Shown here piece after piece: positions 14,365-22,646 of a stretch of 30,371 nucleotides of DNA. The position numbers and the translations under genes were made by a program. The stretch lies in IMG/VR virus record IMGVR_UViG_3300021964_000319, positions 1-30,371 of that record; one strand, 5' to 3'. The stretch's first letter is position 1. Every line of letters starts with the position of its first letter. The DNA comes from a virus. A model generated the notes under the pieces. That model was not told the DNA's origin. It saw only the letters and a list, made by a program, of their open reading frames with translations, and made no database searches.

Positions 14365-16539
14365 TTAGGATGATAATTGACCGTTCATAATTTTTACGGT
14401 CTCGGTGGCAAGGATTTTGCCGTCCAAGGTGAGATTGACCGTTACGGGCTGTGCAGAACCCCCACCGGCTGAACCGGCAGTAGTGCCACCAGTTGTTAGT
14501 TTAAACCCTGCATCAATTGCACCTCTTAACTCGCGTGCTTTAATGGTGTTAACCTTGTTAATAGCTGAGACTAAATTACCGACCTGAGTTGCGTAACCGC
14601 CAAGTCTTGCAACCGTGCCGACGCCAATTTTATTTCCTGCGTCGACTACTTTGTCAATACTCTCTGCCAAATTTAACGCCAGCAAGCCCATTGCATTGAG
14701 GATCGCGGCGACGGGATTAAAAGCGCTGGCGATTGTTATAGCGATTTTAGCGAGCGTTCCAAAGACACCTACGGATTTAGCACCTGCTTCAACAAGTGTT
14801 GCAAGACCGTTTGCCAACAATCCAACCGCCGCCACAAGAGCCGCAATGGGCGTGACTATTAATGCTACGCCTGCGCCAAACGTTAGAAGGCTTGTACCGG
14901 CGGCTGCAATGCCAGGGGCTGCCGCTGCACCGGCTGTGCCAGTTGCTGTAAGACCTTTTGCTGAGGCGAAGCCTGCGCCTGCTGCTGCGGGAGCGAAGGC
15001 GAGAAACGCCTGTGCTGCGCCCATAATACCCTCAGCGGCTGCAAGGAATCCTCCACCCATCCCTGCGGCAGCTTGACCTGCCATCTTACTTGTTGCGGCA
15101 AGGTTTTCGCCAAGTTCTTTTGAGGTTGCCATAAGAGCAGCAGCAGCAGCTTCTTGCCCCTTGAGAGCCTTTTGTTGTTCGACTGTTAGGTTTTGCAATT
15201 GTCCAGCTTGGTCTTTTGTCAAATCAACATCGGCTACTTTTACATCATTTGTTAGACCAATAATCTCATTAAACTTTAAACCGCCTGGGAGTGATTGTTC
15301 AATCAACCTTCTTTGTGCGTCAGTTAAATCGTTTAAGCGACCGCTGGCTTTAATTGCTTCTCTAATTGTATCGATGCGCTCTTGGTCGCTCATCATGTTT
15401 AATTCAATGGCATTAAGTTGTGTTCCAAGAACAATGTTTAGCTTTGTAGCTGCCTCTGCGGCACTTTCAAATGTGTCAAAGCCTTTAGCAATGTCTAATA
15501 GCTTACCGATTTCTACACCGGAAGCTTTTGAAATCTCTTTTAGTCTTCTAAATACTTCGATTGCCTTTGGACCAGCTTGACCTAAGCGGTCACTAAACTG
15601 AACAAATTGTTTTGTGGCTGTTCCTATTGGTTCTCCAAGACCCTTAGAGATGGCAACCAATGAGCCAAGCTTGTTGTTGGCTTCATCAACTGTCATACCC
15701 TGTTGGACGATTGCTTCATTTAGAACCTGAGTGGCTGAAGCTGTGTCGAGCCCTGCTTTGCTAGCTCTGGCAAGAGTCTCAACCATACCAGCGTCGAGCG
15801 CTTCACGGAGACGTGTGCCACCTTGCTCTTGAATTGTTTGTAGAGCGTTAATAAAATCCTGTGGAGCATTACCAGCGGCAATAAAATCTTTACTTATTGA
15901 CCGTACTGACTTTGATGCTTGATCGGCAGATAAGCCAAAAGCAACAAGACTTTTCTCGCCTTCTTGCACTAGATCGCTGTATTCGGCGGCACGACTAACA
16001 AAACCACCGACTGCGACGGCTGCGCCTTGCAAGCCTGCTGCCAAGCCCCTGCCCAAGCCTTTTTGTTTTGCGAGAAGGTTTGCGCCTTTGGAAAGAATTC
16101 TCGTGTAGGCGTTTGACTCGGCTGTTAAAAATCCAAACTGTTGAACGAGGTTTTCAGCTAGACCAAGGGCTTCTCTTTTAAGGTCGTTTTGAAGAGACTG
16201 TAACTCGTTCTGCCTTTCGGCTTGTTTTGTTAGTTGTTCTCCCTTTCTTACAAGCCTAGTTAGCCTTTTTTCTTCTTCTTCTGTTAGTTTATCCTTCTTT
16301 AAAAGAGCCTGGACCTGAGCTTGAGTTGAGTCAAGTATAAGTTGATTTTTTTCTGCTATAAACTCCGCGCTGTCTTGGTTTTCTTTAAGTAATCTTGCGC
16401 GGCGCTGAAGTTGAGAAATGTCTTTCGCCAAGAGGCGTTGAAGCTCCTCTTGCGTCTTTTTTGCGCGATCGGTCTGGTCGGCGCTTTTTTGAACCGCATC
16501 AGCGAATAATTGTGCTTGTTTTACTTCTTCTGGAGTCAT
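14365..16539 (-). CDS. Tail tape measure protein
   Basis: A 724-residue protein that sets tail length and threads the tube. The first 130 residues are a charged coiled coil rich in Q, K, E and L; the middle is helical with A-S-G rich repeats; residues about 480-620 are dominated by alanine, glycine and long hydrophobic stretches (for example FGAGVALIVTPIAALVAAVGLLANG, given here only as a landmark of a membrane-spanning segment near residue 570), which would insert into the host membrane; the C-terminus ends with a short beta-like segment (PVTVNLTLDGKIL). This layout and its place between the tube chaperone region and the baseplate proteins are typical. The ATG lacks a clear ribosome binding site. 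Confidence 0.88.
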   Translation of the reverse strand: MTPEEVKQAQLFADAVQKSADQTDRAKKTQEELQRLLAKDISQLQRRARLLKENQDSAEFIAEKNQLILDSTQAQVQALLKKDKLTEEEEKRLTRLVRKGEQLTKQAERQNELQSLQNDLKREALGLAENLVQQFGFLTAESNAYTRILSKGANLLAKQKGLGRGLAAGLQGAAVAVGGFVSRAAEYSDLVQEGEKSLVAFGLSADQASKSVRSISKDFIAAGNAPQDFINALQTIQEQGGTRLREALDAGMVETLARASKAGLDTASATQVLNEAIVQQGMTVDEANNKLGSLVAISKGLGEPIGTATKQFVQFSDRLGQAGPKAIEVFRRLKEISKASGVEIGKLLDIAKGFDTFESAAEAATKLNIVLGTQLNAIELNMMSDQERIDTIREAIKASGRLNDLTDAQRRLIEQSLPGGLKFNEIIGLTNDVKVADVDLTKDQAGQLQNLTVEQQKALKGQEAAAAALMATSKELGENLAATSKMAGQAAAGMGGGFLAAAEGIMGAAQAFLAFAPAAAGAGFASAKGLTATGTAGAAAAPGIAAAGTSLLTFGAGVALIVTPIAALVAAVGLLANGLATLVEAGAKSVGVFGTLAKIAITIASAFNPVAAILNAMGLLALNLAESIDKVVDAGNKIGVGTVARLGGYATQVGNLVSAINKVNTIKARELRGAIDAGFKLTTGGTTAGSAGGGSAQPVTVNLTLDGKILATETVKIMNGQLSS

Positions 16540-16547
16540 AACTTAAA

Positions 16548-16862
16548 TTACTTAATTGGGTATTTAATCCCGGTTGCTCTTTCAAAGTTCTTAACAGCTT
16601 GGTTTAGTCTGGTTGAGCTAGCGTGTGTTCTTGGGTCGAGAAGTCCGTATCTTTTAGCAGCATCCATGTGTCTGCGCTCGTGACGAAGTGTGTCCATAAA
16701 GGTTCTAATTTGAGTTGGTGTGCCACGAAGCAAATAGTTTGAACCCATTTGTAGTCCTGGGAATCCCATAAGGTCTAGCATGTGTCGCATCTGTGCGCCA
16801 AATGCTCCTAGCCAAGATTCATCGACTCTTTTCTCGTTTAGGTTGATAACTGTTTTTTCCAT
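16548..16862 (-). CDS. Small protein with HExxH motif upstream of the tape measure
   Basis: A 104-residue protein of unknown function. I start at ATG 16862 because GAGGTG lies 6 bases upstream; an in-frame GTG at 16871 is part of that ribosome binding site. It contains HERRH at residues 61-65, which has the form of the zinc metalloprotease HExxH motif inside a predicted helix (TLRHERRHMDAAKRYG), with H80 as a possible third ligand. The flanks are basic. Position between the gp26-like protein and the tape measure gene suggests tail assembly. The motif may be coincidental, so peptidase activity is a hypothesis only. Confidence 0.75.
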   Translation of the reverse strand: MEKTVINLNEKRVDESWLGAFGAQMRHMLDLMGFPGLQMGSNYLLRGTPTQIRTFMDTLRHERRHMDAAKRYGLLDPRTHASSTRLNQAVKNFERATGIKYPIK

Positions 16863-16881
16863 AATAAACACCTCGCTAAAT

Positions 16882-16889
16882 GTAAATAG
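16882..16889 (-). promoter_or_regulatory. CTATTTAC element, putative late promoter (copy 4)
   Basis: Reads GACTATTTACAT on the minus strand, 19 bases before the start codon at 16862 and just after a terminator hairpin. One base differs from the main form. Confidence 0.42.
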
Positions 16890-16892
16890 TCT

Positions 16893-16930
16893 AAAAGAAA
16901 AAGTTCCTCCCGTTATCTACCGAAGGAACT
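16893..16930 (-). terminator. Hairpin terminator after the gp26-like extension
   Basis: AGTTCCT (16930-16924) pairs with AGGAACT (16908-16902) on the minus strand around a 15-base loop, followed by TTTTCTTTT. The stop codon of the frameshift extension (16915-16913) lies in the loop. The stem is only 7 pairs, so its strength is moderate. Confidence 0.5.
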
Positions 16931-17119
16931 CCCTCTTGAACTTTTATTTGCTTTTTCGATTGCCTCGTTTTTTCTTTCGATTTCTTTTATTAAACGATTG
17001 GCAAAATACTCTCTCATTTTTACCGGGAAGTTGTAAGCTTCTATAAAACTTATGCCCCCGTAATAAACAAGGTAAAAAATAGTGTCGTAAGCCGCTTTGC
17101 CGTATTCATCAGACAGACC
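16913..17119 (-). CDS. Frameshift-encoded C-terminal extension of the gp26-like protein
   Basis: An open frame of 68 codons that begins inside the last codons of the gp26-like gene and has no ATG, GTG or TTG before its main body; an in-frame TGA lies just upstream (about 17136). The sequence GLSDEYGKAAYDTIFYLVYYG is followed by a helix-forming segment (ISFIEAYNFPVKMREYFANR, then KEIERKNEAIEKA) that looks like the extensions of tail assembly chaperones. A run of seven T (17126-17120) lets the ribosome slip +1 or -2 at TTT TGG into this frame, giving a fusion of about 346 residues. An internal ATG in VKMREYF could yield a 33-residue fragment instead, but has no good ribosome binding site. Expression by frameshift is inferred, not shown. 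Confidence 0.55.
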   Translation of the reverse strand, partial: GLSDEYGKAAYDTIFYLVYYGGISFIEAYNFPVKMREYFANRLIKEIERKNEAIEKANKSSRGSSFGR

Positions 17120-17954
17120 AAAAAAAGTCTGCCGTCATCGGCAAATTGACCTCCTGATGTGCGGAACAACTGTTGCAGGTAAATGAAACATTTGTATTTA
17201 AATCTGGGCTCACAAACTCATAAACCTTTCTCAAGTACCTGCAATCAAGTGCTGGTAGGTTTTGTAAGCAAAGCTTTATTTGTACCCTGTCTGTAACACC
17301 GTTAATAGAAACAGTCATCATTTCCAACTGGTGCTGTAGCTTATCTTGTGGAAGTTTGTGCTCTGCTCTTTTTCTTGAAGCTTGAACAAGATTATTTTCG
17401 TCCTCTCCGGTTAAAAGCCTCAACTCAAATTGAAACTTTGTTCTTGGAGTTGTTGTCAAGAAAGTGCCGTTATCTGTTTCGGTAACAAGTTCTTCTGCTT
17501 CCTTTTGCTGTTTGTTCTCCAAAGCTGAAAGGTCGAAAGTGTGGTCTTGTGCTGTACCGCAGCTTGAGCAGGAAACTCTTGCTGGATACTCTGCTCCTAG
17601 TCCTGCAATTCTTGTGGCGAACAAGATGGCGTTTTTATCGCCAATAAGTAAATCATCTATTCTAATTGATTTATCTACTATAACACTTTGCAGTAGTTTG
17701 TCAATGACAACTCCATTTTTAAGATAATTCTCGTTCATAAGAATGTCTTCTTCTTTTGCTGTCATTACTTTTATTTCTACTTTCTCCACACCAAATAGAG
17801 AACTACCATCGGGATAGTATTTACCCCCCGAAGGTAGTTCTACAAATTCTGTTGGTGATGGAAAATTAAGAATCGAACTCGCTGCTGCCGGTGGCGTAGC
17901 GCCAATCGGCTGACTTACATCAGGCTGTAAGCCAAGTCTATCTTCATTTCTCAT
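17109..17954 (-). CDS. T4 gp26-like baseplate/tail assembly protein
   Basis: A 281-residue protein of the T4 baseplate family to which gp26 belongs. The signature FVELPSGGKYYPDG (37-50), then IKVMTAKEEDILMNENYLKNG (61-81) and DKLLQSVIVDKSI (85-97), and the aromatic end MTADFFW are as in that family. Two CxxC pairs (C129/C132 and C260/C263) suggest a zinc ribbon formed across the protein. In T4 gp26 helps build the hub without being part of the virion, and this gene sits where tail assembly chaperones usually sit, before the tape measure. The ATG has GAGG upstream. The reading frame continues after a T7 slip site into a further 68 codons. Confidence 0.85.
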   Translation of the reverse strand: MRNEDRLGLQPDVSQPIGATPPAAASSILNFPSPTEFVELPSGGKYYPDGSSLFGVEKVEIKVMTAKEEDILMNENYLKNGVVIDKLLQSVIVDKSIRIDDLLIGDKNAILFATRIAGLGAEYPARVSCSSCGTAQDHTFDLSALENKQQKEAEELVTETDNGTFLTTTPRTKFQFELRLLTGEDENNLVQASRKRAEHKLPQDKLQHQLEMMTVSINGVTDRVQIKLCLQNLPALDCRYLRKVYEFVSPDLNTNVSFTCNSCSAHQEVNLPMTADFFWSV

Positions 17955-17970
17955 AATACCTCTTTTTTAA

Positions 17971-18480
17971 TTAAGCGCCAGCCTTGTACTCTGCCCAATC
18001 GTATGCCATGTCAACTGAAACTTCGATTAGACCCTCGTCAGAGTATCCGTGCTGACCGAAGTCGATGTTTGTGATAAAGGCGTTGGTTAGTGTCCAAGAA
18101 CCAATTTGGGTGCCGTTTGTATCAATCTGGCTAATAATAACATTGCCTACTGCTGACGCGGCGTTACGCTTTGAAAGAGTTGCTAGCTGGTTAGAATTAA
18201 CAGGCTTGTTAATGCCAATAGCAGCAAATAGCGATGTTAAATTTTGAGCAACAGATTTTGAACCAACAACGTCGTAGATAGTAAACTGCACAGGAGACCA
18301 GCTAACCTTTCCAGGGTAGTAAAACTTGTATTGGGTGTAATCTGCCTCTAGAGTTCCTACCTCTAGCACTGGTAGCTTTGCTGACTTGATTAGAAATGAG
18401 TCAGCAATTGTACCCATCGTAACGGTGTACTGATAACTCTTTTTAGGTTCTAGTTCGGCTGAATTCCAAAAATTTGCCAT
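17971..18480 (-). CDS. gp19: Tail tube protein, T4 gp19-like
   Basis: Monomer of the inner tail tube. At 169 residues it is close to T4 gp19, and the sequence MANFWNSAELEPKKSYQYTV, DSFLIKSAKLP, YYPGKVSWSPVQFTIYD and the C-terminal strand GYSDEGLIEVSVDMAYDWAEY follow the gp19/Hcp-like two-sheet layout. It comes directly after the sheath gene with AGGAG upstream of the ATG, the usual sheath-tube order. No separate late element is present between the two, so sheath and tube are probably co-transcribed. Confidence 0.92.
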   Translation of the reverse strand: MANFWNSAELEPKKSYQYTVTMGTIADSFLIKSAKLPVLEVGTLEADYTQYKFYYPGKVSWSPVQFTIYDVVGSKSVAQNLTSLFAAIGINKPVNSNQLATLSKRNAASAVGNVIISQIDTNGTQIGSWTLTNAFITNIDFGQHGYSDEGLIEVSVDMAYDWAEYKAGA

Positions 18481-18500
18481 TGTTTATTTATCTCCTGTTG

Positions 18501-21302
18501 TTACTCAAAAACTGCTGCCGAGTTTGTGATAATAAAATCTAGAGCGATGAACTCAATTGATTTTGCTGGCTTCAAGAAGACCTTTGCGTAAAGGACGTTT
18601 CTATCACGAAGCTCTGGTGTTGTTGTGCTCTCATCGAGAACAAGTCTGTATTCCTCAAGACCGAAACCAGCCTGAATGTCGTCTAGGATTGGCTCTGCCT
18701 TGGAGATGAAGTTATTCCAAGTTGCTTGTACGTTCTGCTCAAAGAGAATGTCATTGGCGACTGCTGTGATTTGACGCTTTGTGTAAATCAAGAGGCGACG
18801 AACGTTAATTCTATCTAGAGCGGAAGGTGTTGTTTGTAGTGTCTTTTGACCAAGAATTACAACGCCTTCGTTGGGGAATGTACCAATTGGGTTGATGTTT
18901 GCTTCGTAGAGGTCATCACGGTCTCTTGAGCGAAGTCTGTCGGCTACGCCTACAACTTGTAGACCACCTGCGCCCTTTGAGAGACCACCACGGTTAAAGC
19001 CTGCTGGTGCGAACCATGGCTCTGCGTTTCTATCTGTGAAAGAGAAAGCGCCGATAGCTGCAACTGATGGTGGTAGCCATACTGTTGTGTCGCTGAAGGA
19101 ATCTTTTGCTCTTACCCAGGGGTAGAAAGCGCAGCCGTAGCTTGTGTTAATGGCTCTATTGTTAAGCTGTTTTACTGTGCTATCAACGGAACCGACTCTG
19201 TTTTGGAAAGTGTTGGTTGTCTCTGCTGGTGGTTGGTAACCGCCTGCTAGGTCGATAACTGCTAGGCAATCGCCACGGTCTTCAGCAAGGTCTAGAAGCT
19301 TGTCTGTTAGACCGGCTGTGGTTACACCTGGGACGCTGACGACGTTTGTTTCAATAACTTCCGTATCCTTGAAAGAATCCATTGCAACAGTTAGTGTGTG
19401 GTATGCGTAGCTTGAGCGCTCGCTTTCGCCAGAAGTGTTCTTGTTGGCAAAGGGGTCTTTCTCTGTAATGTCCATTCCGTCGAAACCACCGAACAAGGGC
19501 ATTGTGAAGCCTTTTGGTGCGGCTGTGCCAGTGAGAACAGCGTATGCGCCGCTGGTGGCTGTTAGTGAAGTGCCGCCTGCTCTGGAACCACTGCTGTAAC
19601 TTAAAACGCCACCGTTAAGAACAATGTCGTCTAGGGTAAAGATGTGAGATACCTCTGTGACGTTGCCTGCTGTGAAGGAGCTAATTCCTGAAGGCTTGCT
19701 ACGCAAGATGTCTCCAACTGAATCATCAAAAGTGGTTGAACCAGAAGCTCTTGTGGTTGTTAAGCCGAAGAAGGCTGCGTTAACGCTACTCACATCACCG
19801 ACCGCAGTTGTTGTGCGTAGTGGGATTCTGGGCATTCTAATTGAGATTTCGTTAGCCTTACCGAGAAGCAAATCACCTGATGCGTTGCTGGTGACGGAAG
19901 GTCTTTGGTTATCTGGGAGTGAACCAGTGCCTACTCCGAATTCACCATTTGATAGTGAGGAGCCAGAAAGGTTAGAAATGTTCTTGTATTTTAGTGGTCC
20001 AAAGAAGCCGTATGGTAGTAGTGTTGGGTCGCTTGCACCATCATCAATGGTTTGGGCTACCTCTACACGAACGTAACTTGATTGGTTCTCGTATTGACCA
20101 TACTCGTCGTATACTCTCTTCTCGTTGTTCCACTCTGTGAATCTATCACCAATTTGAGCACCAATGTAGTTTGGTGAGTTGGGGTTGAGGGTTACAGCGT
20201 TGAATCTTTCAACTTCTCTAACCTTGGCATCATTATCATCCATTCTGCGGACAACAACGTTAAAAGTGCCGTGTTGACCGGGAGTCTTTGATGGGATGAT
20301 GTTCTCTACTGAAACTTTGATGTTTCCTTGGTCGTACTCACCTGTTTTCAATCCGTGTAGCTTGAAGAGTTTTTGTGCTCTTGTGTCAAGTTCTGGGTTG
20401 AAGCCTGTTGGTGTGGTGTTTAAGTCTTGAGAAATAATCCAACCTGTTTGTGAATCCACAAAGCCTTGTCTAAAGTCAGCGCCGTCAAGTGAGCCAGACT
20501 TTAGTGGGATTACCATGGTGTGGGCAATGTTGCTAATTCCACCAATCTCTTCTTCAATGGCTCTCTCAAAGGTTTCGCCAAGGAAGTATTCCTGAAGGTC
20601 TGTGGATGGGGTAACTTCGCTATTTGTTTTTGTGGGGTTGGTGTTTAGAACGCTGCGAATGTATTTTCTTGAAGTTCTATCAAAGTTGACAGCGGTCTCA
20701 ACCAGACCTGCACCAGTAATGATTCGCACAGTTATGTCGCCGTCGTCGGCTTCAATAAGGGCGCAACCACCTTGAATTGCAGTGCCATTACCGGCAAGAC
20801 TGCCACTAACGCCGACGCTTGTATTAGAGTCGCAGTAAACAACTGCGCCTAGAGTACCTGTGTGGTGTCCAGAAGATTGTGAGTTAAAAACGTAAATACC
20901 GTAAGCACCACCACCGTCAGCGCTGGCGCTGTATGGGGCTAGACGCCAACCAGCTTCACCGGAATCGACTGTGTAGTTTGGGTCTTGGCGACCGATGAGA
21001 CGCACAAAGTTTACTGTGGGGTTGTTTCTCAACCAAGCTTCGGCGGCGTAAAGACCGTATGTGGCTGCACCGTAAGCTGGGTTACGGAAAGCATCAACGT
21101 TCTCGTTGCCTGCGATTGGTGGTCCAAAAACCTCTACCAACTGCTCTAGTGAGTCAACCTGTACGGGACGTAGAGCAGGACCGCGAAGCGAACGTCCAAC
21201 AAGAGTTGGTCCTTCTTGAGCGGGTGGTTGGGGGAGTTGCGAGTTATCAATCTCATTGATGAACACGCCAGGGGAAACAAATTTAAACTTTTTTACTGAC
21301 AT
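18501..21302 (-). CDS. gp18: Contractile tail sheath protein, T4 gp18-like
   Basis: Forms the contractile outer sheath. The N-terminus FVSPGVFINEIDNSQLP, then GPTLVGRSLRGPALRPVQVDSLEQLVEVFG is characteristic, and the C-terminal third has the conserved core with PWVRAKDSFSDTTVWLPPSVAAIGAFSFTD, then NEGVVILGQKTLQ, INVRRLLIYTKRQI and VFLKPAKSIEFIALDFII. At 933 residues it is well above T4 gp18 (about 660); the extra sequence lies in the middle (about 100-600), which in sheath proteins forms surface domains. A late element precedes it by 30 bases and GAGGAG serves as ribosome binding site. Confidence 0.95.
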   Translation of the reverse strand: MSVKKFKFVSPGVFINEIDNSQLPQPPAQEGPTLVGRSLRGPALRPVQVDSLEQLVEVFGPPIAGNENVDAFRNPAYGAATYGLYAAEAWLRNNPTVNFVRLIGRQDPNYTVDSGEAGWRLAPYSASADGGGAYGIYVFNSQSSGHHTGTLGAVVYCDSNTSVGVSGSLAGNGTAIQGGCALIEADDGDITVRIITGAGLVETAVNFDRTSRKYIRSVLNTNPTKTNSEVTPSTDLQEYFLGETFERAIEEEIGGISNIAHTMVIPLKSGSLDGADFRQGFVDSQTGWIISQDLNTTPTGFNPELDTRAQKLFKLHGLKTGEYDQGNIKVSVENIIPSKTPGQHGTFNVVVRRMDDNDAKVREVERFNAVTLNPNSPNYIGAQIGDRFTEWNNEKRVYDEYGQYENQSSYVRVEVAQTIDDGASDPTLLPYGFFGPLKYKNISNLSGSSLSNGEFGVGTGSLPDNQRPSVTSNASGDLLLGKANEISIRMPRIPLRTTTAVGDVSSVNAAFFGLTTTRASGSTTFDDSVGDILRSKPSGISSFTAGNVTEVSHIFTLDDIVLNGGVLSYSSGSRAGGTSLTATSGAYAVLTGTAAPKGFTMPLFGGFDGMDITEKDPFANKNTSGESERSSYAYHTLTVAMDSFKDTEVIETNVVSVPGVTTAGLTDKLLDLAEDRGDCLAVIDLAGGYQPPAETTNTFQNRVGSVDSTVKQLNNRAINTSYGCAFYPWVRAKDSFSDTTVWLPPSVAAIGAFSFTDRNAEPWFAPAGFNRGGLSKGAGGLQVVGVADRLRSRDRDDLYEANINPIGTFPNEGVVILGQKTLQTTPSALDRINVRRLLIYTKRQITAVANDILFEQNVQATWNNFISKAEPILDDIQAGFGLEEYRLVLDESTTTPELRDRNVLYAKVFLKPAKSIEFIALDFIITNSAAVFE

Positions 21303-21332
21303 TACGAAATCACTCCTCGTAGAATTTCATTA

Positions 21333-21340
21333 ATAAATAG
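21333..21340 (-). promoter_or_regulatory. CTATTTAT element, putative late promoter (copy 5)
   Basis: Reads TACTATTTATTA on the minus strand, 30 bases before the sheath start codon at 21302, in a 61-base gap that otherwise holds only the ribosome binding site. Confidence 0.48.
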
Positions 21341-21363
21341 TAGTCAATTAAATGAAAAGGAGG

Positions 21364-22170
21364 CTACTCTTCTACAAATGTTTTTACGCCCTTTGCCACG
21401 GTAGCTTGGTCTCCAACTATTGTGCGCTCTTTGTTGAATTTAATGTTTACTGCATTTTGAGCGGTTTTGATAACTTTGTCTTCAACGTTCTCTATTCTTG
21501 GGAAAAGAGCACCCCTTACCTTTAGTTCAATCGTTGTTTCAAACATTCTTTCTTCTGTGTCAAGCGTCTCTGAAATTTTATCAAAAGAAAACTCTGTGGG
21601 AAGTGTTAAGTAGTAGCTGTGTTCTTCGTGTTTTATTTTTACTTCTCGATAAGTTGTTGCGGTTAAAAACTTGTTGAGAATTTGGTTCATGTCGAGAAGG
21701 TAATTTGTTCTAATCAAAACATTATAATTCGCCAAAACGGCTACAATGTTTTCTGAATAAAGAGTTTCATACACCACCTTATCGTTGTCAAACCTGCTGT
21801 TGCTCACGCCAAACTTCTTTCTTGATACAGCGTTCGCAAACTTTTGCGTTTGTACTGGCAGGATTCTTCTAGCAATAGGGTAAAAATTATTTCCTGGCGT
21901 GAAGGGAAAAGTATCTGTGTCTCTTTGGATACTCGCTCTATAAACGGTCATCAAGGGGAGTTTTAAAGTTTCGTTATCATCTCTTAACTCTTTGCTATTT
22001 TTTATTTGATAAACCCTTTCTGAAGATGACCAGATAAGGGGTACTTTTTCTGCCTCACCCTGTTGAGTAGTTTGAAACTCCAGCCCGTTCAAATAGTTAA
22101 AAAGTGCCGTATCCATAGTTTCAATGGATGATTCAATAAATGGCTGTTCTTTTAATTCTGCCTTATCCAT
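21364..22170 (-). CDS. Tail terminator / sheath stabiliser, probably gp15-like
   Basis: A 268-residue protein directly before the sheath gene, the size and position of T4 gp15, which caps the tail and joins it to the neck. Recognisable features are LPLMTVYRASIQRDTDTF, the central NYNVLIRTNYLLDMNQILNKFL segment, and strands toward the C-terminus (ERMFETTIELKVRGALFP) typical of tail-completion proteins that handle force through beta sheets. Its ATG overlaps the end of the previous gene by 8 bases, so translation is coupled. The assignment rests more on synteny and pattern than on decisive motifs. Confidence 0.72.
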   Translation of the reverse strand: MDKAELKEQPFIESSIETMDTALFNYLNGLEFQTTQQGEAEKVPLIWSSSERVYQIKNSKELRDDNETLKLPLMTVYRASIQRDTDTFPFTPGNNFYPIARRILPVQTQKFANAVSRKKFGVSNSRFDNDKVVYETLYSENIVAVLANYNVLIRTNYLLDMNQILNKFLTATTYREVKIKHEEHSYYLTLPTEFSFDKISETLDTEERMFETTIELKVRGALFPRIENVEDKVIKTAQNAVNIKFNKERTIVGDQATVAKGVKTFVEE

Positions 22171-22642
22171 TAAACATTCCTTCTCTTGCTTTTATGCACT
22201 CTGCTAAAATTTCGTACTTTTGTCCTTCTTGACCAAACAATCTTTTACTTCCATTTGTTTGCACAATCTCGTAATAATCTCCATCGTAATAAACAAAGTC
22301 TCCAACTCTTACAAAAAGGTTTTGGTCTTCTGTTAATCTCTTACGGTGAAAATAAACACTTATCTTTTGTCTTCTATCAAAACCAGATTTAGTTTGAAAA
22401 GTGTCTGATTGTTGTGTTTCCACTCTTGCATAAACTCTTACGGGTGGTAAGAAGTTTTTTTCTTTGCTCTCTCCGTAAATTGGATGAAAATCTGAACTGT
22501 CAATGTCGATTGAGTAGTAAGCTATGACCTGTCCAACCACATTTTCAATAAGTTCGGTATTAACTTGGCGAACCAAGTCTCTTTCTTTTTTACCAACAAA
22601 GAGTGGTGGAGGTGGAGCGTCTGGTCTTGTGAATTTTGCCAT
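22163..22642 (-). CDS. Neck / head closure protein, tentatively gp14-like
   Basis: A 159-residue protein between the larger neck protein and the tail terminator. It shows a proline-rich start (FTRPDAPPPPLF), a middle with YSIDIDSSDFHPIYGESKEKNF, and a beta barrel-like segment FVRVGDFVYYDGDYYEIVQTN, common in head-to-tail joining proteins. Its length is below T4 gp14 (256 residues), so equivalence is uncertain. The gene begins two bases after the upstream gene's region ends, using GGGG as ribosome binding site. Confidence 0.65.
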   Translation of the reverse strand: MAKFTRPDAPPPPLFVGKKERDLVRQVNTELIENVVGQVIAYYSIDIDSSDFHPIYGESKEKNFLPPVRVYARVETQQSDTFQTKSGFDRRQKISVYFHRKRLTEDQNLFVRVGDFVYYDGDYYEIVQTNGSKRLFGQEGQKYEILAECIKAREGMFNG

Positions 22643-22646
22643 TTAT

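Noticed and set aside
14615-15076. Long plus-strand open frames opposite the tape measure gene, and similarly 26259-26828 opposite the scaffold gene
   Set aside because: They lie opposite genes with biased composition (alanine-rich, glutamate-rich), have repetitive low-complexity translations and no ribosome binding site; no plus-strand frame in the window looks like a real protein.
17050-17100. -1 frame after the gp26-like stop (MNTAKRLTTL...)
   Set aside because: It ends after 19 codons and has no features; the +1/-2 frame is much longer and more protein-like.
21364-22170. gp15-like protein begins MDKAELKE, similar to the cargo leaders
   Set aside because: The similarity stops after eight residues, KEE and the terminal L-x-E at residue 20 are missing, and the protein fits a tail-completion role.
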